DNA from: Phoebastria nigripes
Taxonomy: Eukaryota > Chordata > Aves > Procellariiformes > Diomedeidae
Assembly (NCBI GenBank): GCA_035582835.1
Contig: JAYKAV010000955.1
Span: 621,696 to 685,695 of the forward strand
Direction: 5' to 3'
DNA length: 64,000 nt
Part shown: piece by piece, positions 1-12,658 of the stretch
How the letters are laid out: the number at the start of each line of letters is the position of its first letter
Numbering within the stretch: position 1 is the stretch's first letter
Made by a program: the position numbers and the translations under genes
The notes under the pieces: model-generated
Databases searched by the model: none
What the model was told of the DNA's origin: nothing
The model's input: only the letters and a program-made list of their open reading frames with translations

Positions 1-1000
1 GCTGCCCACTGGATGACAATCCATCAGAGCTCAAACATGACATCAGTACACGATCCCAATTTTTTGAAGCCAACCTTTAGTTATAGGAAGAGAGTATGAA
101 AAGAACATGGAAACAAAATGCTGCATTTAATTATTGTAGTCAATTCTAAAAGCTCTGATAATTTGGAAACAAATGAGAGCTAAGGAGTTTCGTGGCAGTT
201 GTCATCCAACAGAAAATATTTATGCAGGGGCATTACAATCATGAAAACAAGATTAATAACGGAAGGGGGAAGGGTGTCATTATCAAATTGTATTTGGACC
301 TTGTGCCACCAGAAGTAATGAACTGACATTAGCAATCCATGAACTGAATCATATCCAGCTCATTCTGTGGCTCCCAGAAGAGAGGCACTGCAAGTGATGA
401 GAATAATTTTTCAATGACTACACACTAGATCAATATATTAGCAAAGAGCTTAGGTTTCAAAGCTAAAGCGTCACTTAATTTTCTTATTTTAACACAGTAA
501 AACTTTATAAGGCCATAAAATCAATATGGTGCGCTCTCACTCGCTCCTTGTTTCTCAGAACTTCTAACAGCAGCGAAGTGGCAACTCAAAATTAATTTAG
601 CAGCTGTATCAACGAGCTTTGGCAGGGCTTGAAATTAAGGTGATATAGAGTCATTTGATAGCAAGATAAGGAAGGCGTTACAGACAACAAGCAGGTTTGC
701 TAGCACTTAACATTAGCAGGCAAGAAGTTACGGGGTATGAGTGTATATTGGGATGTTGTGGGCACAGTAAGATTTCACACGTGTCTTGCCGAGGCCCACA
801 GCCATGCTACAGGTCTGCATGTCACCCGGGCTGGCAGCGCTTGCCCTGCTATGCGAGCGCCTGCAGCCAGCCTCAGCGCCCGGGCTGGTTTCACCACAAG
901 CACGAAGCCGTCCAGACATCTCTCCTGAATACTCTACCCTCTTTCCTTACCCAGAAACTCACAGAAAAAAACCGAAAAGTAGAAACAAGCAGGATTCACC
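1..1000. other. AT-rich single-copy DNA, shore of the CpG island
   Basis: No reading frame with a recognisable domain is present and no repeat family is recognised. The first 640 bases are AT-rich with several TAATTA-like and TTTATG-like cores and few CpGs, a composition often seen in vertebrate regulatory DNA. From about 780 the GC content rises toward the island. On the minus strand, GTAAGG begins at 950 and GTGAGT at 962, both reading away from the island toward position 1. They could be splice donors for a minus-strand first exon. Conservation is inferred from composition and is not shown. Confidence 0.5.
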
Positions 1001-1264
1001 CAGGGGCCTGAACGAGAGAGCCCAGGGGACAGTGCCAGTGCCAGCCCGCACACTCCACACGCCCGCCCCCCCCCCGGGGCCGAGATCTCCCCGGCCCCGA
1101 GCAGCCCCGCTCGCAGGCCCCGCACCCTGGCCACGCCTGCCCGCCCCGCAGCTGCCTGGAGCGCCCGTCCCGACACGGCGGCTGCCGGCGGCGGCGAGAG
1201 GCACAGTCCCGGCCCGTCCCGTCCTGCCTGCCGCGCCACCCCCCGGGGACCGGGCCGCCATGTC

Positions 1265-1282
1265 GGGGGGGAGGGGGCCGGG
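1265..1282 (+). promoter_or_regulatory. Predicted G-quadruplex motif
   Basis: Seven Gs (1265-1271), five Gs (1273-1277) and three Gs (1280-1282) are separated by one or two bases. This supplies four G3 tracts with very short loops. It starts three bases after the plus-strand ATG at 1260-1262. Such motifs are common in island promoters and 5' leader sequence, where they can affect transcription or translation. Folding is predicted from the pattern alone. Confidence 0.5.
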
Positions 1283-1300
1283 CCGCCCCGAAGCCCCTTG

Positions 1301-1310
1301 GCGGGGCGGG
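1301..1310 (+). promoter_or_regulatory. GC box (Sp1/KLF-type site)
   Basis: The decamer GCGGGGCGGG matches the consensus for Sp1/KLF zinc-finger binding. It lies inside the CpG island, 40 bases after the plus-strand ATG at 1260. GC boxes are expected in TATA-less island promoters. The match is seen directly and use of the site is inferred. Confidence 0.5.
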
Positions 1311-1879
1311 CCGCCGGGCCCCGCGGCTCCCGCGGCGGCGGCTCCCTGGGGAGCGGGGTTACACAGCGGCGGCGGAGCCGCCAGTCAGTCACCGGCCCCG
1401 GGACCCCCCCCTCCTGCCCTGCCCACCGCTCCCGGGCCGGGGATTACCCGCAGCGAACCCTCCGGTCCCCGCAGAGCCAGCCCCGCCGAGGGGGCTGGGG
1501 CCGCGCCACCTCCGGCGACCGTGCCTCGGATTCGCCCTCCTCCTCCTCCGGACGGCCCCGGCGCCCGGCCCGGGGGCAGTCCCGCCTCGGGGTCAGCGGC
1601 GGATGAGCGGTTTGCCCCGCTAATCCCCCGCAAGCGCCGGCAAAGCCGGGAGGGCTCGGCCCGCCCCGGACAGGGCGCGGCGGGGGGCGCCGAGGCGGCC
1701 CGGCCTCCCCTCCCGGCGGGGGAACGGGCGGTTGCTGAGCGTGCAGCCGAACCGCCCCGGTCCGGATGGGCCAAACCAACCTGGGATCCAGGCCGACCGC
1801 GTCCAGAGCGGGGTCACAGCCGCCAGGGCCTGATCCACCCAACGGGGGATTACGCCGCACCTGTCGGCCACGGAGCATC

Positions 1880-4800
1880 GAGGGAGGCTGCAGAATTAGC
1901 ACAGGAGAGCTGCGAATCATGGCCCTGGCGCTGTCGATGGCCACGCTGCCCTGTGTAAACCTAATGGACTTACCTGGTCTGCTAAAAATAATTGAGATCT
2001 GATGCGTGCACAGAGCTCATGTTATTACCCGTTGCAGAGAGGTCACTACACAGCGGCAGCACAACATAAGTATAATACATGATAGCAGGGTGAAGTTGCA
2101 AGACACGAAAGTTGGGAAATGGATGAATTTTATCAGTAGAGCTCCTATGTGATAAATGAGCCAGTCTTTAATTATGCTTCTTAGGTTTTCTTTGGAGGAC
2201 GCCTGCCACATCCACTGCAAAGAAGCAGCCAAACTTAATCAGCACCAGGGAACGTGTGCCTCCATCGGAGACTTCTGCTGTCGCATTGAGTTTGTCTCCT
2301 TCCATTTTTCTAATAACTTTTGAACCTGGTTTTTGTTTTCAGACAGGTCTGACAGTAGGGGAGTTGTTTCAGAGTATCCATGTTCTATGTCTTTCACAAA
2401 AGCAGAGTAGAGACCAGGTCGTTCATGGATGGCCTTTCCATGTGAATGGAAGGCTGCTTATCCCATCCCAGACATCAAAGAAATCACGTGGACAAGAAGC
2501 TTTATAAAATTCCTCACTGTGCGAAAATCATCAGTGGAAACTTCTATATTCTTAAACCCCAAAGCTAAACAGCCATGAGCCAGATACTTGTAAGGACAAC
2601 GAGGCCTCCTTAATTCCCTTCATCAAAGCACNACTTCTTCACTGTATAAAAATTGTTAACATTTTTAGACTGTGCGCAGCATTATGCACATAGGAATTTA
2701 TGAGGGAAAGTTTAAGGTGCCATATAGTCTTTATTAACTCCTTTCATTGCTGGCTGCTCTGTCCCTTCGTAACCTCTCCTCTTCCCTGGTTGAGACCCTA
2801 TAAAAACACAAAATGAGCTTCCTAGTTTTATAATCCCATTTTACTAATTGGGGTTGGAAGCAGTAGCTGAATAGGGCCTCAGCTGTAAAAACATCCATAT
2901 CTTTTAGGCTTGAATCGCTACATGAGCAACATTTGTGAAAGCTTCCCCCTCCCCAAGCAAAGCTCTCATTGATTTTAGTTGTGCTTATGAGTACTTAGCA
3001 CCCACTGCCTTTAGGCTGTGTGTCTGGCTGGATGGCAGGTCACATGCAGAAGCATGACAGTCTAATCCTCCGACCATGCAGAAGCTTGACCAGAGTGCAC
3101 CATGAAAAAAGGCTAAAAGCCTCTCAGTGGAAAGCTAGGTACAAAAAGGGGATGGTGCACACTCACACCTCTCCTCCCAGACAGAGCTGGCGTGCATCCG
3201 AGGCCTGGAGCAAGGACCTGAGAGGTGCTTAGACACAGTCTTAGGAGCCAGAAAAGATAAAAGCTTCAGCAGTCGGTTCATATGTCCCCTTCCACTCCTA
3301 GCAGTGCTGTCTGAAAACAAAACCACTGCTGCCCACCTTGTCTGCTTCTCGGTGTCTGTGTACCAAAGTCACTGTCCCTTAGCTCTGAAGGCCTGAAATT
3401 CCCTGTAAGCACTCCCTCTTCTGTCAAAGGGGCCTCAAAGGCAAAAATCCATGATGTGACTCAGCTAACTGAGTCCATTTGGAGTGAAGTGTTGGACGCA
3501 CTTTGGTCTTCTGCATTAATTAATTATTCAGGTGAACTGGTTTGTGAAACTCCCCAAAACTAGTATCTGTCTCATTTAGATGATCCTGAATGATGTGTAA
3601 GTAATGACAGCCTGTTGCTGCAGAAAGGATCCTAGTTTAAACCAGTAAAAGTCACAAGCAACCTCTGAGGCCTACAAAGGTAGGCACTGTTAAAACAAAC
3701 AAGGAGTTTCAGCCCTTAGTGAATGACAATCTACGTGTCAAATAGACACTGACTGTGCCAGAGAACTTAGGCATAAGGTGATTAAGTGTCATTCAGTGTC
3801 ATGCAGCCTAGCCACACTTCTTTCCCTTTATTTCACTCCTTCATGTTCTTCTTTCTCCATCTCAACATGCCTTAGCTTTTGCCCCTCTTTTTCCCAAACA
3901 TTTATGGCTTTGCTTTTCTCTAGAAAGCCTTCCAGATGAGATTTCAAAGTTCCTGAGTGAATGTGGGTGTATGCTCCCTCTCCCCCAAAATAAATTTGAA
4001 ATAATTAAGGGCAAGTGTTATGTATTGACAATATCTAGATACATATTAAAAGATGAATCAAGTGTGATCATCTCCAGCTGTACCTGGTATGAGGCTAAGT
4101 TGTGCTTAATGCCACGAGACAGCACCTATATTACACTATCTTTTTAACAGATTGCTATTAGATTGGTTTCAGACTCTCTCCTTGCCTTTCAACATAGTTT
4201 TTAAGTTCGTTAGAAATATTGTGGGTGTAAGTCTGAAAACTATTTTTAAATTACTATGTGAGAAATGTGAAAGCAGTGTGAACAGATACCCTTTCAGAGT
4301 ATCTTCAACATTAGATCACACTAGACAATTGCTTATAGAATAAGTCTTATTCTTCATTGTAATATAATGGACCAGAAGCATACATAAGTAGAATGGACCT
4401 CTTTTACTTCAGAAATGATAAATTCAGCATTTACGTTCCTAGAAGCTTCTAANGACAAAAAGAAAAAAAGATGCTCTTGTGATTAAGGCACCAAATTAAG
4501 ACTATAATTTATTTAATACATTATTTCCTGTATTGTGAAAGTCCTTCCTACATCCAAATAAACTCAGGATCCTGCTGCGCTGGACACTGTGAACCCCCCT
4601 ACAAAAGGAGGTCCTCCTGCTGTTGGGCAGAGCTCAGCCATGGAGGGCTTGCGGGACCTAAGGCACATGTTCCCTCTTTTCATCTATTGTCTTTTCTTTA
4701 TAATTGAGCTTTTAATACTATTCTACCCATGAGGAGGTCTTTTGATGGCTAATTACGTACATGTGCAAATAACAAGTGATGCACAAAAAGATCAGCAGAT

Positions 4801-7800
4801 ACATAAATGATAACTTAAGAAAATAAACAAGCACATTTAACTAGCAGAAGAGAGACCACCACTGTAAGAATTAAAGAACTTACCTCTCTGGGGAACTGCT
4901 TTTTGACCTCTGGCTGCTTAACTGAGCACAGCCTGGAACAAATACGAGGAACTCCTCCCCTTTTGGTGTTTATTACAGAGAAACAATACTTCCTGCGACA
5001 CCTGAGTAAATATCCTCTAGGAAAACCACCACATAGTTTATCTACAGCTAGCTTATTATTCCTTTGATCATAAATACCATCCACCATAATGAATTACCAA
5101 GCATGCCCAAAAGCATGAGTTATTTATTGAATGCATAGATTTCTCTGAAGCAACCCCGAGCTTTGCGAGATACTTTCTTTAGTTGATCAAAAGAGCTCCN
5201 TAACCCCTTTTGAAGGTCTTAGATGCGTGATCCTTGTAATCACATTTAAGGGGCTGGTTAGCTCAGGAGATTGTTAATAGGATACAAAACCTTTCACATC
5301 CAACCCAGATCAGTGCAGATGAAAAGTTGTGACTATTTAACAGGTCTTTCATGTCCTGTGACCTAACCCAGTTCCTAAAGGAGAAATGTTTGTATTACTG
5401 TAAATTTACAGGATGTGGTTTTCAGGCTTTTTTAACTGCATGTGTAATACAGAACATTTGACAAACAGGAAAATAATTAAAAAGCTCCATGGTAATTAAT
5501 GAATCCAATTAAAACTGCAATCAAAAGAGTTTTCAAAATTCCCACTCCAAAACTATCTCCACAGTCTCAACAAGCCCATAAGCACAGGTGAGGGTTATAG
5601 TAATCAAAAAGCAGGAACTGCTGGAAAGTAGAAGTGGTTTAGAAAACTGACAGTTCTTCACTAGAATTTCATTGTATCAGCCCCTGTCATTAGACCCAGG
5701 AGCTGCACATCTAGCACAGAAGTATTGCCTTTGAATGGTTATAGCCTAACTCACACTTACTGATTCATATCCAGTAGGGAAAAAAAAATACTATTTCAAC
5801 ATATCCAAGGCATTGTGTTGAAATTTCACAGCTGTTTTTACTTCACAGGGTTTGAGGTAGCAAAATTTTAGGGTTTTGCAGGTATTGTTTTCCATCTCAG
5901 AAAGTTCTAAGAGCCAATTCGAACTCCTGTCTCAAACTCAATTTTAAAGAAATGCTCTTAATTTTTTTTTTAAATAAAATATCAGGAAATGAGGTATTGG
6001 AAAATTTGGAATATAAAACCTTCCACAGTTGTTCTAAAAAATCACAGGAGAGAAGGTCAGGGGCCAAATGATAACTGCAGAGAAGATTGATGATACGAAA
6101 TGGCTTGTAGTGTCAGCAGTTACTTAGAGAGTACACTCATCCCTTCCTTGGAACGCACTGATCACCAAAATAACCTTAAAGGATTTTGCTTACGTGCAGT
6201 GATGTGAACTAGTAAGAAGGCGGCGGGACATCTGAGGATTGCTGCTCTCTGCATACCTGGGTGTAACGTGAAGTGCCAATCTTGAAAACATGCAGGTAAA
6301 GATTTGGGGTTGTAGTACTGCCATTTCCAAGTGCACACAACAGATCCCTCAGAGTCATGAAGCTGGCTTGAAAATTGTGGGATTAAAAAACTAAACTGAG
6401 CAATAAACACCAGTCATGTGGTAATATTGGTCATGTGGGTCATGTTGTTAATAAAGCAATTCCCCTACTAACTGCTTAGAGATCTCAGGTTTGGCACTTT
6501 ATTTTTTTTTTGCAAAATATTTTTGAATCAGTTGTACAGAGGGTGTCATTTATATCCTGGAGTAGCAGCGCCTATATTATGCACAATCCAAGTGAACAAA
6601 AATATATAATATATAAACTGTGTATTTCTTTACAGCTGTATTTCTCCACAGTCCCTGAAGGTTTAGGTAATCAGCACTCTGGCATTAAGAAAAATACCCA
6701 TTAAACAAATATCACCATTAACATTACTAAACACAAATTTACTTTGTTATATAAATAGGACTGTGAACTAATGAAGTATAAGCAGCATCAATGTATTGAT
6801 AATTCAAGCAGTTAAATTGATGTTTGGTATATACATCTAGTTATCATCTGTGCTGTTCTGATATGTCCTTACAGGAGAGTTGAAAAGACCTTTAACTAAA
6901 AAAAACCCCAGCAGAATCTTTCTATAAGATTATTTATACTTTTTTTCCACCCTGAATTAAAATAAGACCTAAAACCCAGAAGCTATTCAGTGTGGAGGCT
7001 CCTACATAATATATACCTGTGCAGCATCCAGTCTGAGTTCACTGCATTCCAGGTGCTGCCATTTAACCATGTTTATTAATGGGGCAAATAGAGGTCTTTT
7101 CATATCAGGTGATAAAACAAGGCTCAGTGTTGAGCAAGTGTGTCTTTTCTTCTGCTTCTGAAGGGTTCACAGTGCACAAATGGAAGTGTCAGCCAGGAGT
7201 GATAGATGGCACTTGGTATGAGTGAAAAGGAGAGGGAATCAGTTTTGTTCAGTAGCCAGAGCACATCATACATTTCTTACAGAAAGTGGCACCTGGGATC
7301 TGCCTGACCAGTAGGTCTCCAAATCACTTGCTCACTTTTCTTCTACTTGACATGATTTTTTCAGTCAGCCTTGGCTAGTGACAAAAGATTCTCCATGTTC
7401 ACAGTTCCCACAAACATCCATCACAATTCTTCAAAGCTAAATTTCAGGCACTAAAGACATTATGGTTTACATTAAGACCAACTTCTCTCAAGACTGAATC
7501 AGTTCCAGTAGCCTTGGCAAGAGTCACAGGGCACCAGCTCCTTAATCTGTGGATTAACTGGATGTTGAGGTTACCATTTGGAAAAATTAAGCTTCTAATC
7601 CCCTTAATATATAAGGAACTGTAAAATTTAATCTAAATATTCAGGAACAAGATGGAAAAGAATGATAACCTAAGAAATTTCATGAGTTTTATTTTGCTAT
7701 GCCTTCTTTTTTAATACCATATTTTTTAAAGCCAATACCATGATTTTGAAGGGATATGACTTGTGAGGTTTGCAAATTTGAGGCTGGAAGTACTCAAATT

Positions 7801-8560
7801 ACTATTCTTGGACAAGTTTGGAATATCACATAATATGCAGAATACTTCCAATGGATACACAGAATGTCTCAAGCATTCTTTGTTCTGCTCATTTTTTTCC
7901 TATTTTACACTGTTTCAGACATACCAGGAGCTTGCTGTCGGGCTAGATCTTCCTCCCCTCGGAGCCAGAGGTAGCAAGCACATTGCCAGACTTCATACAC
8001 TTCACAAATCCACACTTCATTAACCCCAAACAGTTGCAAAATAACAAACAAATAAATAAACCCTAGCAAATTATCTTTTTCTTTTAGGCACAATAAAAAA
8101 GAGACAGGTTGTTTGTATCACACTAGCCCCAAATGAAGAATGACAGCGTAATCTGAGAATAACCTGAAAAGTTTGTTTTGAAGTTTTTCTCCATTATTCT
8201 GCTGGTACTATTATGAATTCCTCAGTCTCCTAATCCAGAGGCACGCCACAAATGAGTCTTATAAACAGTTTCCTATTCGTGAGCCTGTCATTAATCTCTG
8301 AGGATGTTCCAAAGATAGCCCTCAGAGGATTTGGATTTGTCGTCTTCTTCTTCTTTTTAATCCAGTTAGGGAGTATAGCAAACAGTGACACAAACAGGAT
8401 TACATTTTGAAGGGGCCCATGCCTGGTTATGCGAGTGGTGCACAGACATGCTCAGCTCCGGTTTCCTGCTCTGCAGTTTGCTCTCTTCCCGACTGCTCCT
8501 CCTCCTCCTTTCTGGTTGATTGTAAACACATTTGAAAAAACTTGCTTATTTTGGAAGAAT
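1880..8560. other. Non-coding single-copy DNA
   Basis: No coding exon, RNA gene or recognisable repeat family was found. The sequence is AT-rich with many stops in all frames, and the open frames present are short and lack domain-like composition. Isolated N bases occur at 2632, 4453 and 5200. The first 100 bases contain an excellent minus-strand splice donor, CCAG|GTAAGT, with the intron starting at 1973 and running toward the island. It would require an exon beginning above 1974, which I cannot identify. Confidence 0.5.
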
Positions 8561-8568
8561 CGCAGATT

Positions 8569-8606
8569 TAAAAAAAAAAAAGAAGAAGAAAGAAAAAGGA
8601 GGGAAG
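8569..8606 (+). repeat. Purine tract (A-run followed by GAA-rich sequence)
   Basis: About 38 consecutive purines: a run of A followed by GAA units and then A/G-rich sequence. It is a simple-sequence tract of the sort that can form triplex DNA if mirror-symmetric, though this one is only weakly so. No gene association is apparent. Confidence 0.6.
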
Positions 8607-11600
8607 CTGTGTGCCATCCTGATTTTTAGCCTCTTCTCTGTCTTTATTACCATACTTGTGTCCCAGTGCTCTACCAGTTAACCGTATGTAGCATTTCCAA
8701 CACTTCACTCTCCTGAATGACGGGACAGCCTTGTCCTCTCGGCTGCTAGCAGGAACGGAGGCAGTTCTTCTCCGCTCCTGCAGAGTACTTCCAGCATTTC
8801 TGTGGTGACAGTTTCTTTAGAGCCAAATTGTCATTAGGACTTTTCCAGGTAACAAGCAGTCTTTGACATAAAAACACTGATTTTTAAACACAGGGCAATT
8901 TAAACACTGAAGTGAAGTATGAAAGGCACCATTATATTATCCGTCTCAGAATACCTTCAAATCAAGGCAAAGAACTTAAAACAATGAAAGGCTGTTAAAA
9001 CATCATGAATTCTGTGTTCCTGGAAGTATTAATTGCATATTGATTATGGCAGCTGGTGTGCTAAATAGTCCCAATTGCTCTATCCATGACTATCTCTCTC
9101 TGTTATTTGTAACTCCTCCAATTTCTCCCATTAGCTGCAAAATTTATCAGAAAATATTTTTGCTTCCCTGCTATTGTCAGGAAAAAATTCTTTAAGACCA
9201 AGACCGATTGCTACAGACTTCCATTAGAAACATACCTGGTTTAGAATGGTTTTTAATTTAATGTTAAATTTTGAGACCTACAAGTAGCCAGTTTCCAATC
9301 TGTCCGATCATGACGGACTGATTTTATAGATTCTTAGGACTAATATAAGCTATCTAGAATGACTGGCTTTGGTATTTCATATAAGCTGCTATAGTTAGCA
9401 AGGGTCCACATTAAGAAGATAGCTGATAATATATTCTGTCAAAAGCACTCATAAGGCAAACAAGATAAACTTAATAATCCCCCCATGTTTTTCTGACTAG
9501 AGTCCCAGTTCTCAAATGCATCTTATCTGTGCTATGTTATGGTTGGCATTATAAAAAATTAAAATAAATGTCACAGAATGCATTTTATAAGTTTATATAT
9601 ACTTCTACATCAGGTAGTACTGTTTTTGTTGCTCATATACACTTAAGCCTCAGATGGTATCTGACATGGTTCAATATGATCTGTAAGTCACAACAACATG
9701 GCAATGTAAATTGTCTGCAGTAAAGAAAATTATTGAATAAGCTCTGAAGGTTTCAATAAACAAGATTTAAACTAAATCAGAAAGCCCACATTCAAAACCC
9801 CAAAGCCAACAGTCAAAAAACGCTTGTTTTCTCCTTTACATTATCTAGATAGCAAAGACGACTGTACTGTGTGTGTTTGTTAAATAATATACCTTTGCAA
9901 AGCTGAGGTAAACTTATCTGGCTGTTCTTTAAAACATTTAAGTTGCAATTAGTTTAATGGTCCAGCAGTTACTGTGTCTAGCTGCTCTTCAGTGCCAGAA
10001 TTAGATATTTAGTTTGCCTCTTAAAATTGCTTTTTAAAAAGGATTGCTAAGCAAAACTGCAGAGGAGCCATAATGGATCTAACCATGTGGAAGTTTTCAG
10101 TCCTGGATATGAAAACAGTCTGTATGAAGGTGCTCTAAGGTACAGGTTGAGTGGCATAAACTTTGCTCCTCAAACTCAGCAGCCGTTGCAGCTGCTAATG
10201 CTGAACTGTCTCTGAGGAATGGATCATGCAAAGTGAAATTTAATTTCAGTCCACCCTAAATTATGAGCATCGTGTAGGTGACAGGTTTTTCTTTAGAGTC
10301 CTGTGTGAACTGGACTTTGAACTAGTTTTCACACCAGAGCACAGCGTCTCAAGGGATAAGAGAATGGGGGTGGAAATGTGTTGCTGGAAGTAGAGGTAGG
10401 GCTGTTTCACCCACTGCTACAAAGCTAGGGAGAAGAACGGCTTTTCCCAAGACATGGTCTGGCCTCACTCCCAGGCAGTCTTAAGCACAGCCTGTCCTCA
10501 TGACTGTTCTTGACTTTGCAACCATAATAAAGTTCTCTTCATCTAAGCTATATGTACTATATATAATCATTTATAATAACTAATGCTATTTCCACCTCCC
10601 TCACCTGTCCTTACACAAGTGTGAACCCACAAACACACTATTTGGAAAGACCAGACAAATTCTCATTTCAGATGTCAAGCCAGTCCCAAATTAAGAATTA
10701 GGATGAGGTATTTTATATGGGGTTGGCTTATCCCACCCTTGCCTGTTACAGTGGTTCCTGTACCTTTCTTTGATGGAGCTGAAACTCCTCACTGTTGGAG
10801 ACCCGATGCTGGACTGGGTAGCCCACAGGCTTGGTTCACAGCTATGGAAATTCAGTGTTCCCACTGCAGCCACTTGGCCTCAGGATTAGGGTGTTTTCCT
10901 GCCCTGTTGTTGTTGCCTGCCACGATCTCCTGTGGAGAACATCCTCAGCACAAGCCAAGACTGTATCCTTTTTCCCTTTTTGCTAAAACACACTAGATAG
11001 ATAGTCATTGCTTTCACATGCAATTGAGGCAACAATGCAATTTTTGATTGTTTTGCTAATCCGTGTGGAGGTCAGGGCTGCTGCTGCTATCCTGTGTGCA
11101 CTGCCATCCTCAATCAGTCTGTCTAGTACAGAAGAGGTTGTTTTTTCCCGCAGATGGTTTTGTGTCCTGAGGTTCTAGCTTTGATTGTGGCAACTGCCTT
11201 AGTTAGCAGGCACCACAGGACGCAAAGGGAGAGAGAAATCAGAACAGCGGGGGGAGGCTAGCGCTTGCCGCAGAGGCACAGCAAAGAAAAGGGCCACCCA
11301 CCGCCTCCCCTGCTTGCATCTGACAATTGAGCTCGGATTTCTACCTTCAGTTCTGCTTGAATCCGAAGAAAGGAGTTGTGTGTAGCAAGCAGAAAATTGT
11401 CTCCAAACTTTCCACAAATACAAACAAATTTTTTTTTTTCTTTTAAAAAGGGACTGCAGCTTAGGAGAGATTCAAAATCTTATCCCCGTATCTTGCCACG
11501 CAATGCAAACCCCGACTGCTCTGTTTGTAAGTGCTCAAAGGAGAGTGAGCCTGATTCTTTGCTACCAGTACCTGTCTGACTTGAGAAGGAACTCCCAAAT

Positions 11601-12623
11601 TCATTATGTGAAAGCTACCTCATCTGGCTTAATGTTCAGAACGCTGCTGCATGCAAGTAACAAACAGCTAATTACTATATTTGTATGGGGGAGTTCAATA
11701 TGGCACTATTTTCTAGTTGGGGAGCAGATGCGGGTTTCTGATTATCAGATACACCTATTAAGACACCCAATCTCATTCAAGGTAACAGTAAAACTTGTGT
11801 TGGTTTGGCATGGGCTAGGGACTGACCCTTGAGAAGCAATGTTTTTAAATGAAATTCAGTTATTTCCCTTACTGCCTGTTTAGATACATGACAACAATAA
11901 GGAGCAATACTTCCTATTTTCTGGCACTTTTTATTCCTAGGATTTCTGAATATGCCACAGTCTACACGCACATCGTCAGCCCATTGCCAAACGTGTTGCA
12001 GTAGGCAGTAGAGATCTCCATGCGCACAGGCAGCAGGCAAGATTTCAATTTTGAAATCTGATACAGAAGACCCGCTGCACAGAAAGCAACAGGGCACCTC
12101 AGATGGATGTCTCAGAAGGAGCAAGGCACGGGATATGATGTGTTTTGCACCTATTATGCAACAGAGAACAATTTGCCAATTAATTCAGGTAGTGTTAGAG
12201 AGAAGAGATAACATGTCTTGGATTTCCTGCTCTTAATTTATTGAACAGCTAGGCCCTTAGGACTAATAAAAAGTATTTCATCAGCCTGCAGGAGGTTTAC
12301 AGTTTCTGATATAATAGAAAAATACCATCTTTCAGAATAGCAAAGTATCATTAACCAGTGCAGACCTTGCATAAAGATCATCTCTGATGGACCATTCAAA
12401 TAAATGTTCTACCTTACCTTTACACTGTACTCCCTGGTGGGCAAAATGATAAACAACAAGGTACATGGGGTGAGTATTTACTCATTTCTTACCCCTCTGT
12501 TTCTTTACAGTGACCAGCCATGAGCAAACAAGGTAGGAAATAACCTTTCCATCACTTTCTCCTGGCACATATGTGACAGGAGACTTTAATTTCCTAGGCA
12601 CTTCTTANATGGGACTGCGTCCT

Positions 12624-12658
12624 AGGACCTAGGTGACAACCTAAGTGACTTAGGTCCT
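12624..12658. repeat. Imperfect inverted repeat
   Basis: The arm at 12624-12636 (AGGACCTAGGTGA) pairs with 12646-12658 at 11 of 13 positions across a 9-base spacer. The left flank contains a further CCTAGG palindrome, so the stretch is unusually rich in CCTAGG/CCTAAG words. No function is evident. Confidence 0.6.

Larger units (their letters stand above)
1010..1870. promoter_or_regulatory. CpG island, probable promoter and first exon region
   Basis: This is the only long stretch in the window that is both strongly GC-rich and dense in CpG dinucleotides. It contains a consensus GC box (GCGGGGCGGG, 1301-1310), runs of C and G, and no TATA element at an obvious place. In birds and mammals, islands of this size and density nearly always mark RNA polymerase II promoters, often bidirectional ones, so a gene start here is a strong inference. 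Which strand is transcribed is unclear. The plus strand has an ATG at 1260-1262 in the context GCCGCCATGT, and the minus strand has an ATG at 1261-1259 followed by GCGGCC. Candidate splice donors lie on the minus strand at 962, 950 and 1973. No downstream exon of a known family is recognisable, so the gene is not named. The edges are approximate. Confidence 0.8.
1260..1958 (+). other. Open frame with Kozak start in the CpG island, coding status unproven
   Basis: An ATG in near-ideal context (GCCGCCATGT) opens a frame of 232 codons. The same frame is open upstream to 786. The predicted product is dominated by Gly, Pro, Ala and Arg, with no recognisable domain, signal peptide or membrane segment. 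GC-rich islands lack stop codons by chance in several frames, and long open frames also exist on the opposite strand here, so length is weak evidence. The Pro-, Ala- and Arg-rich bias is what translated CpG island looks like when it is not coding. The most likely reading is 5' untranslated or non-coding first-exon sequence. A real low-complexity N-terminal exon remains possible but has no support beyond the start context. Confidence 0.13.

Noticed and set aside
934..1392. Minus-strand 152-codon frame in the CpG island as a protein-coding gene
   Set aside because: Its Arg-, Pro- and Gly-rich composition is that of translated CpG island. Other frames on both strands are open over the same bases.
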